Shown here: positions 26,061 through 32,671 of the stretch, in pieces
Layout of the letters: each line of letters begins with the position of its first letter
Numbering within the stretch: the first letter of the stretch is position 1
Origin: Candidatus Zipacnadia bacterium
Lineage (GTDB): Bacteria > Armatimonadota > Zipacnadia > Zipacnadales > Zipacnadaceae
DNA length: 32,671 nt
Assembly: GCA_029819875.1 (NCBI GenBank)
Contig: JALGVG010000011.1
Location: 1-32,671 of the forward strand
Direction of reading: 5' to 3'
Position numbers and translations under genes: made by a program
The notes under the pieces: generated by a model
Told to the model about the DNA's origin: nothing
Databases searched by the model: none
The model's input: the letters and a program-made list of their open reading frames with translations, nothing else

Positions 26061-27473
26061 TCAACCCCGCCCGCCCACTACTACGTTCCTGATACGCAGA
26101 TGGGGGCCGCCGGCATCGACGGGCATGGACTGGCCGTCCTTGCCGCACGTTCCGCCCAGCTCGAAGCGCAGGTCGTTTCCTACCGCCGTCACGCTGCGCA
26201 GCGTCTCCAGCGTCAAGCCCGAGATGCTTACATTGCGATAGTGCTGGCCCAGCTTGCCGTTTTCGATGGCGTAGGCCTCCTCCACGTTACAGGTGAATTG
26301 CCCGCGGGCCGTGAAGACATACCCCCAGTTGCCGCCGGTCAGGTACAGCCCCTTCTTGGTGTCAGACAGCATCTCCTGGAAGCTGCAATCCCCCGGGGCC
26401 ACGAAGGTGTTGCTCATGCGCACGATAGGGGGAAAACTGTAGCCCTGAGCCCGCGCTGATCCCTGCGGCCGCACTCCGAAGCGGGCGGCTGTTTCCAGGC
26501 TGTGCAAGTAGCTTTCAAGGGTGCCTTCGTGCACCAGCCGGTGCTGGCGGGCCTGCACCCCCTCGTGGTCATACACAAACGAGCCGTTAAGGCCGGGCAG
26601 AGTGGGGTCGTCAATGATGGTGACGCTTTCATGCGCCACCTGCTGGCCGATCTTGCCCTCCAGTATCGATTCACCGGCCCACACGGCATCTGCTTCGCAG
26701 TTGTGGCCGAATGCCTCGTGGACCAGCAGCCCGCAGATGATGGGGTCGATTATCACTTCGAAGGTGCCGGCCGGTGCAGGGCGGGCCGACAGCAAGGCAA
26801 CCGCCTTGCGAGCCGGCTCGCCGGCGAATTGCTCGGGGTCCAGCGAGCTGATAAGCTCGTAGCCTCCCAGCTTGGCCCGGCGCTTGGAGGCCCACTGCAG
26901 TTCCCCATTGTCCGTTGCAGTCACAAACACGTTCACCCCGCAACGTACCACCTCGACCTGCAGGTAGGTCCCGTAGGTGTTGGCCAGGTACATGGTGGTG
27001 ACGGCGTCGCCATAGGAAGCCACCACGTTGGCCAGCTTGTCGCCGGCCTGCTGGCGCGCTGCTTCCTCCAGGGCGAAGATAGCCGCGACACGCTCCTTGA
27101 GGGGCACCTGGCGGGGATCGATCTTGTACTCGGTACGAACCGAAGCCTCGACCGGCTCAATCTGCGCAACCATCCCCGGGTCCGTGACACTGGGCGCCGC
27201 AGTGCGCGCCATTGCGATGGCGTCATCCAATGCCTGCAGCAATTGGCGCTCTGCGATGTTGTTGGTGGGGGCAAACCCCCAGGCTCCATCTACCAGCACC
27301 CGCAAGCCGGCTCCCAGCGCCTCGCCGGCCGAGATTTTGTCCGCCCGGCCGTCTTGGACCATGATGGAGGTATTGGTGCTGTCGGTGATGCGAAGGTCAG
27401 CGAAATCCACGCCCTTGCGGGCGGCTGTTCTGATAACGCGTTCCATTGTTTCCCGAATCTGAGCTGCGAGCAC
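26061..27473 (-). CDS. tldD: Metalloprotease TldD
   Basis: 470 aa; LLVHEAFGHNCEADAVW (HExxxH), GSFVYDHEGVQARQHRLVHEGTLESYLHS, RMSNTFVAPGD. Confidence 0.95.
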   Translation of the reverse strand: MLAAQIRETMERVIRTAARKGVDFADLRITDSTNTSIMVQDGRADKISAGEALGAGLRVLVDGAWGFAPTNNIAERQLLQALDDAIAMARTAAPSVTDPGMVAQIEPVEASVRTEYKIDPRQVPLKERVAAIFALEEAARQQAGDKLANVVASYGDAVTTMYLANTYGTYLQVEVVRCGVNVFVTATDNGELQWASKRRAKLGGYELISSLDPEQFAGEPARKAVALLSARPAPAGTFEVIIDPIICGLLVHEAFGHNCEADAVWAGESILEGKIGQQVAHESVTIIDDPTLPGLNGSFVYDHEGVQARQHRLVHEGTLESYLHSLETAARFGVRPQGSARAQGYSFPPIVRMSNTFVAPGDCSFQEMLSDTKKGLYLTGGNWGYVFTARGQFTCNVEEAYAIENGKLGQHYRNVSISGLTLETLRSVTAVGNDLRFELGGTCGKDGQSMPVDAGGPHLRIRNVVVGGRG

Positions 27474-27869
27474 CTATTGTTCACCCTTTGAGGCCTGCTT
27501 GCCGCCTTTGTCCTTGCTCAGGCTCCACCCTGCAATCATGGCTATTACCAGCATCAAGCCCGCCGCAATCAGGTAGGGGACGCCCGGAGTCCTGAACAGG
27601 CTGTCCAGCAGCAGGACAATAGCAATGGATAGGAATACAATGCACAGCATCACGCTGGCAAACAGCACCGCCGCCACGGCGATTTTCTGGCCCGCCGCGC
27701 GCAGCGGCTCAACGAAGACACTGTACATGCTTTGCCGAGCCTTGGCCTTGAGGCCCTCGCCCACAGCAGCCGCAATCGCGCCCACTGTTTCCCCCCACGA
27801 TGTCGAGCGGTTCGATCCCGTGTCCTTGTCGGCGGACTGTTGCGGCTCTTGTGTCTCGTTGTCCGGCAT
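27474..27869 (-). CDS. Small membrane protein with two predicted TM helices (holin-superfamily-like?), unknown function
   Basis: 131 aa; hydrophobic segments IAVAAVLFASVMLCIVFLSIAIVLLL and VPYLIAAGLMLVIAMIAGW; its stop codon abuts the tldD GTG. Confidence 0.65.
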   Translation of the reverse strand: MPDNETQEPQQSADKDTGSNRSTSWGETVGAIAAAVGEGLKAKARQSMYSVFVEPLRAAGQKIAVAAVLFASVMLCIVFLSIAIVLLLDSLFRTPGVPYLIAAGLMLVIAMIAGWSLSKDKGGKQASKGEQ

Positions 27870-27919
27870 GTCGACACCTCGCGATCCTTATGTTATCCCC
27901 TGTCGGTCGGTTGTACGTG

Positions 27920-28999
27920 TTACGGTCGGTCACTGCCGAAGAGCCGCGCCCCCCACTTCCTGGTACGCCCCGCAAGCGGCTGCAAAACCGCGAACAACTT
28001 GTACCACAAGGGCGAGAAAACAGCCCCCCATTCACCCACATATTCAACGTAGCGAGCATTGAACCCTCTCTTGAAGCGGTTGAGGCCGGCCAGCGCTTCG
28101 TCCTGGGGCTGCCCGTCCACCTCTTTCGCCACCCCTCGCATGTCGTACAGCGTGCAGCCTTGGGCCTTGGCCCAGCGCATTATTTCCCACTGCAGCAGGT
28201 GGTTGGGCATCTTGTTGCGATGCCGGTTGCTTGAGGCGCCGTACACGTACCAGCACTGCCGCCCCAACAGGAAAACGACCGCCCCGGCCACGGCCTCCTC
28301 GTCCACGTATGCCAGGAACAAGCTGGCAAGTCCAGGCTCGACAAGCAGTTCCCAGATGTCGTGGAAGTAGGAGCGTGCCCGGATGACGAAGCCGTCACGC
28401 CGGGCGGTGATCACCAGCAGGTCATAGAATACATCCATCTCGTCGCGGCTGGCAGCCGCTTTTACCACGACGCCCTTGCGTTGCGCCAGCCGGATATTGT
28501 AGCGCCACTTGCTGGCGAAGCCGGCCAGCAACTGCTCCTGTGGCGCCGAGATGTCCACTTTCATGACGTACCGGGGCTGTATTGCACCAAAGCCGGTCGC
28601 CGTGGTTGCGGTCGGCTCAAACCCTGTTGCCGCCAGCGTCCGGCACCCCGCTTCATCGCCGGCCTCGATCGCAGGGTCCATCTTGACGGCTACGGCCCGG
28701 TGTCGGACGGCCAGTTGCCTTATCGCCGCTCCCAACTGGGCGGCAGCGGCGTAGTCGCCCAGTTCAATGATGGGACCGCGCGGGGCATAAAACAGGCATT
28801 TGCCCAGGGCCGGCAGGGGCCGCTTGAGTACCAGGCAGGCTGCGGCCAGCTTCCCGCCGCGTTCCACGGCGACAGGCAACGGCTGCCAGCCGGTGCGCTG
28901 CTTCAGTTCGCCCCATTCCCAGCACTGCAGCACATCGCCGTATGGTGAAGCGGCGATGAACTCGTTCCATTCCCGGCGCCTGTCGGATGGCCAGAGCAT
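27920..28999 (-). CDS. FemAB/FemX-like aminoacyltransferase (GNAT fold)
   Basis: 359 aa; WNEFIAASPYGDVLQCWEWGELKQRTGWQPLPVAV, LFYAPRGPIIELGD, KWRYNIRLAQRKGV, ANHLLQWEIMRWAKAQGCTLYDMRGVA-type C-terminal block (PNHLLQWEIM in this protein). Confidence 0.9.
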   Translation of the reverse strand: MLWPSDRRREWNEFIAASPYGDVLQCWEWGELKQRTGWQPLPVAVERGGKLAAACLVLKRPLPALGKCLFYAPRGPIIELGDYAAAAQLGAAIRQLAVRHRAVAVKMDPAIEAGDEAGCRTLAATGFEPTATTATGFGAIQPRYVMKVDISAPQEQLLAGFASKWRYNIRLAQRKGVVVKAAASRDEMDVFYDLLVITARRDGFVIRARSYFHDIWELLVEPGLASLFLAYVDEEAVAGAVVFLLGRQCWYVYGASSNRHRNKMPNHLLQWEIMRWAKAQGCTLYDMRGVAKEVDGQPQDEALAGLNRFKRGFNARYVEYVGEWGAVFSPLWYKLFAVLQPLAGRTRKWGARLFGSDRP

Positions 29000-29019
29000 A
29001 GTGCACCTGCTTACGAGAA

Positions 29020-30981
29020 TTAGTCGCCGATGACCCGCGAGACCTCGGGGGCGGGACGCTTGAGATTGAAAGCCGCTGCCAGGATGTCACGGGCCACGGG
29101 AGCAGCCGCCGTGGAGCCATGGCCCCCTTCGGACACCAACACCGCGCAAGCGTACTTGGGCTTGTCGTAGGGGGCGAACGCCACAAACCAGGCGTGCGGC
29201 GGCTTGTCGCGGCCGTGTTCGGCCGAACCCGTCTTGCCGGCCACGGCGATGGGAAACTTGCGGAACATCCACGAGGCCGTTCCGTGCTTGTCGGAGCAAG
29301 CCAGGCGCATACCGCGCCGCACGTGGGCCAGCGCCGTCGGGTCAATGCCCAGGTCGCGGGGCGGCTGAGGCGTGCACATCTGCACCCCGCGCTTGGTGTA
29401 AGCCGGCCATTGAATCTTGCGCAGCAAGGTGGGATGCACCAGCTTGCCCCCGTTTGCCACGGCAGCCGTCACCACCGCCATTTGCAGCGGTGTGACGGTC
29501 AAGTAGCCCTGCCCGATTATCATGTTGAGGGTATTACCGCGCCACCATTTTTCCCGGAGAATGTTCAGCTTCCATTCCGGGGTGGGCACAAAGCCCGCTG
29601 CTTCGGCAGGAAGCTCGATGCCGGTCGGGCTGCCGAGGCCGAACTTCCTGGCGTATTCGGCCAGCATGGCGCCGGTGACTCCCGCCTTGCGGGCCAGCTC
29701 GTAGAAATACACGTCACAGGATTGGGCGAGGGCCTGGTAGAAATCCATGCGGCCGTGCCCGCCCTTTTTCCAGCAGTCAAAGCGGCGGTGATATTCCCCC
29801 TCGTGAATATTGCCCTTGCACACAAAGGTGGTGGTAGTCTTAAGTCCCACCTCGCACAGCGCGGTGACCGCCGAGATTATCTTGAACGTGGAGCCCGGCG
29901 GGAACTGCCCGGCAATGGCGTAGTTGTTCTGGGGTTTGCGAGGGTCGTTTTGCAACTGTTCCAGCTCCCGGCGGGTCCATCCGCGCACCCACCTGTTCAG
30001 GTCGTAACCCGGTACGCTGGCCAGCACCAGCACCTCGCCGCTGTTGACGTCCAGCAGTACGGCGGCCCCGATACTGGCCGGACCCGCCCGTTCGATGGCA
30101 TGGTGCAGCGACTGTTCGGCGACTTGCTGGAGGCGTGCGTCAAGTGTCAGGTATATCGAGGCGCCCGGTATCGGTTCGCGCTCCTCCAGCGGCGGGCCGA
30201 TCGGCTCGTTCTTGATGGTCACCTCGTACAAGGTGCGCCCCCGGATACCTTGCAGCATGGGCAGCGGCGGGTCTGTCGACTCGTCCAGCTCGCACACCTT
30301 CTCGATGCCGGATTTTCCGATAATCGCGGTGGGCGAGTACAGGTATTCGGGCAGCACGTTCCAATCGGTGCTGACCGGCCGCACCAGCACTTGGGGCACG
30401 GGAATCTTTTTCAGCTTCTCCAGTTCGTCGGCGTCAATAATGCGGGCGTAGCCCAGCACGTGGCAGGCGAGATCCTTGTGGGGATAGTAGCGTTGGCTGA
30501 CTTCCTGTATCTCAACTCCCGGCAGCTCGTAACTGTGCTCTTCGATGCGGGCGACCGTCGTCAACGGCACGTCTTCGCCGATCTTGTCCAAGCAGACCGA
30601 GTCAACATTGCTGTGCGACTTTATTATGTGCGCTATGGCCGCGCGCACCTGTGCAGTGGTCGGCTTGGAGGGCAGAAGGCCGGCTAGCTGTTGGATGACC
30701 TTTTCCGCCTCGCCTTCGTCGGAGGGGAAGTCAGCCGGCCGGATGGCCACATTCCACATGGGCCGGTTATCAGCCAGCACCACGCCGTTACGATCATAGA
30801 TGAGGCCGCGGGGGGCAGGCTCCCACACCGCCTTGAGCCTGATGCGCGCCGACTGCTCGGCATAGTGGGCCGGGTCAAAGAGTTGTAGCTGCCACAACCG
30901 TCCGACTAAGATTAACATCGCTGCTATGATCGCAGCAGCTAATATCCAAAAGCGCGTCATAGGCACGGTGGATTGTGTCAC
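29020..30981 (-). CDS. mrdA: Penicillin-binding protein 2 (class B PBP)
   Basis: 653 aa; N-terminal TM, PRGLIYDRNGVVLADNRP, FPPGSTFKII (SxxK), SCDVYFYE (SxN-type), AGKTGSAEHG (KTG). Confidence 0.95.
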   Translation of the reverse strand: MTQSTVPMTRFWILAAAIIAAMLILVGRLWQLQLFDPAHYAEQSARIRLKAVWEPAPRGLIYDRNGVVLADNRPMWNVAIRPADFPSDEGEAEKVIQQLAGLLPSKPTTAQVRAAIAHIIKSHSNVDSVCLDKIGEDVPLTTVARIEEHSYELPGVEIQEVSQRYYPHKDLACHVLGYARIIDADELEKLKKIPVPQVLVRPVSTDWNVLPEYLYSPTAIIGKSGIEKVCELDESTDPPLPMLQGIRGRTLYEVTIKNEPIGPPLEEREPIPGASIYLTLDARLQQVAEQSLHHAIERAGPASIGAAVLLDVNSGEVLVLASVPGYDLNRWVRGWTRRELEQLQNDPRKPQNNYAIAGQFPPGSTFKIISAVTALCEVGLKTTTTFVCKGNIHEGEYHRRFDCWKKGGHGRMDFYQALAQSCDVYFYELARKAGVTGAMLAEYARKFGLGSPTGIELPAEAAGFVPTPEWKLNILREKWWRGNTLNMIIGQGYLTVTPLQMAVVTAAVANGGKLVHPTLLRKIQWPAYTKRGVQMCTPQPPRDLGIDPTALAHVRRGMRLACSDKHGTASWMFRKFPIAVAGKTGSAEHGRDKPPHAWFVAFAPYDKPKYACAVLVSEGGHGSTAAAPVARDILAAAFNLKRPAPEVSRVIGD

Positions 30982-31029
30982 CGGTCAACCTCAACCTTGT
31001 TTGGAACTTATGACGGCGTGGATTGCATG

Positions 31030-32671
31030 TTACTCCGCCGGTTGGTTGTCTGCCTGCGGTTCCGCAGGGGTGTTATCTTCGGCGGCCGGTGGCGGCGGCT
31101 CAGGGGCAGCAGGCGGTTGCTTTTTTTCCGCAGATTGCGGGCCATGGATGTTGCAGGGCGCAGGGACCTTGTCCTTGGGCACCCGGCGCTGCACCACCTG
31201 TGGGCAGTAGGGGGTCGCCAGCCCCCCACTCTCCACGCAAATAGAGACTGTCACCATCTCCTGCTCCTCGGTGCCGGATGAAGCCGGCGGCGACGGTTGT
31301 GATGGTCGTGGAGATGCCGGCCGGGAGGGCGGGCCGTGCAGAGTGCACGGAGGCGGCGGCTTTTCACCCGGCTGCAACTTTCGCTTGGCGGTTCTGGGGC
31401 AGTAACGCGTGGCCAGCCCCCCCGAATCGAGGCAGATGGTAATCTCCTCGCCCTCCGGGGTCGTGATACCGGGCTTGGTGGCGACCACACCCGGGCCTGT
31501 GGGAAAGTCGCCGTGGCATCCCAGTATCTTGATTGCCCGCCGCATGAACTCGCGGAATACCGGCGCACAGAACCTGCCGCCGGCGCTGTGCAGCATGGGA
31601 GTGTCATCGTCGTTGCCTATCCACACCGCGCAAGACAGGTCCGGGGTGTAGCCCACCCACCAGGCATCGCGTCCCCTCTGCGTGGTCCCCGTCTTGCCGC
31701 ACACCTTCGTGTAGCCGGCAATGGCTGCCCGCTTGCCGGTACCGGATGTAACGACCGAGCGCATGATACTTATCATGCTCACGCACGTATCCGGCCTCAA
31801 CACGCGGACACGCCGAGGCTCGTGTGCCACCAGCACGTCACCTTTGTAGTTTTCGATTCTCGTCACGAAGTAGCGCTCGCAACGGATACCGCCGCTGGCA
31901 AACACGGCATAACCGCTGGCCTGTTCCAGCGGCGACAGCTCACACACGCCGAGGGCGATCGCGGGCACTGCCGACAATCTTGATTCGGGAATATTCAGTA
32001 TCCTGGCTGCATACCTGACTACCTTGTCGGCCCCCAACGCTTGCACCAAGCGCACGGAGACGAGGTTTACCGACTGGGCCAGCGCATCGCGCAGGGTGTA
32101 GTTGCCGCGTTGGCGCGGAGTGTAATTTTTTGGCCTCCACCACTTGCCGGTATCCAGTTGGATGGCAATCGGCTCGGCCGAAAAGCGCGTCGAGGGGCCG
32201 TAGCCGGACTCGAATGCCGTTGCCCATATGTACGGCTTGAAGGATGAACCCGGCTGCCGGCCGTACTGGGGTGGCCCGGGATGAGCGCGGTTGTACTGGA
32301 TCTTCTCGTACGGCCCTACCCCACCGACCATGGCAAGCACCGCGCCGGTGTGCACGTCCACGCAGGCCAGTGCCCCTTGGCCGATTAGCCCTCCTCGGAT
32401 AAGCTTGGAGCGGCGCAGGCTCTCCACCATCTTGGTAAGTTCCTCGGTGGCCGCGTTCTGAAGGCGCATGTCAAGGGTTGTGTATACTCGCAACCCTCCT
32501 TGGTAGACCACGTCCACCCCATATTCCTGGCACAACTTGCGGATGACCAGATGAGTGAAGTGCGGGGCACGAATTACAGCCAGGCCCCGGGGCTTGAGCG
32601 GCTGGAGGCGCGACTGAATCTGCTCCTTGTCCGCCTCCTGCGCCTGCTGCGGTGTTATGTAGCCTTCCCTG
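31030..32671 (-). CDS. Class A penicillin-binding protein (PBP1A-like), 5' end beyond the window
   Basis: ORF 31030..32535 stays open in frame to the window edge (REGYITPQQAQEADKEQIQSRLQPLKPRGLAVIRAPHFTHLVIRKLCQEYG...). Transpeptidase motifs GSSFKPYIWA, AQSVNLVSVRL, KTGTTQRGRDAWWVGYTP. Confidence 0.95.
   Translation of the reverse strand, partial: REGYITPQQAQEADKEQIQSRLQPLKPRGLAVIRAPHFTHLVIRKLCQEYGVDVVYQGGLRVYTTLDMRLQNAATEELTKMVESLRRSKLIRGGLIGQGALACVDVHTGAVLAMVGGVGPYEKIQYNRAHPGPPQYGRQPGSSFKPYIWATAFESGYGPSTRFSAEPIAIQLDTGKWWRPKNYTPRQRGNYTLRDALAQSVNLVSVRLVQALGADKVVRYAARILNIPESRLSAVPAIALGVCELSPLEQASGYAVFASGGIRCERYFVTRIENYKGDVLVAHEPRRVRVLRPDTCVSMISIMRSVVTSGTGKRAAIAGYTKVCGKTGTTQRGRDAWWVGYTPDLSCAVWIGNDDDTPMLHSAGGRFCAPVFREFMRRAIKILGCHGDFPTGPGVVATKPGITTPEGEEITICLDSGGLATRYCPRTAKRKLQPGEKPPPPCTLHGPPSRPASPRPSQPSPPASSGTEEQEMVTVSICVESGGLATPYCPQVVQRRVPKDKVPAPCNIHGPQSAEKKQPPAAPEPPPPAAEDNTPAEPQADNQPAE
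31138..31254 (-). repeat. Protein-level tandem repeat unit 2 in the PBP1A tail
   Basis: VTVSICVESGGLATPYCPQVVQRRVPKDKVPAPCNIHGP. Confidence 0.85.
31330..31443 (-). repeat. Protein-level tandem repeat unit 1 in the PBP1A tail
   Basis: ITICLDSGGLATRYCPRTAKRKLQPGEKPPPPCTLHGP. Confidence 0.85.

Noticed and set aside
27805-27825. GGTTCGATCCCG, resembling a tRNA T-arm
   Set aside because: Inside the 2TM-protein coding region; no matching acceptor, D or anticodon arms seen.
29119-30687. 522-aa plus-strand ORF opposite PBP2
   Set aside because: Composition reflects the antisense of a GC-rich gene; PBP2 on the other strand has clear motifs.

Overview
GC-rich bacterial chromosomal window, almost fully coding and mostly housekeeping genes. 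No rRNA, tRNA, CRISPR array, IS element or prophage was recognised. From left to right: a 5'-truncated DUF4838-type (GH20-like) protein; a sugar-phosphate isomerase/epimerase; an HNH endonuclease; a minus-strand run mutL-miaA-hfq-dapF-dapL; a secreted CARDB protein; a plus-strand run rpmH-rnpA-yidD-yidC-jag (rpmH is absent from the ORF track because it is short); H+-pyrophosphatase hppA; a tightly overlapped set dCMP deaminase-wecA-wecB-uppP; rpiB; a soluble GAF/PAS histidine kinase; an S1-domain protein divergent from a Cys-rich MarR regulator; and a minus-strand run PBP1A (truncated at the window end)-PBP2-FemX-like-2TM protein-tldD-pmbA-trpF. The most interesting non-coding signals are: (i) a promoter / short leader / intrinsic terminator directly abutting the HNH start codon, a candidate attenuator, riboswitch or sRNA; (ii) a 12-bp perfect hairpin with a T-tract at the 5' end of the predicted rpmH transcript; (iii) a mutL promoter so close to the ATG that the mRNA should be leaderless. 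Protein-level oddities include an Hfq with the conserved His of the YKH motif replaced by Gly, a YidC with a large atypical extracytoplasmic region, a tandemly duplicated Cys-containing tail on PBP1A, and a zinc-knuckle-like tail on the MarR protein. All functional calls are from reading the sequence; no database search was run.
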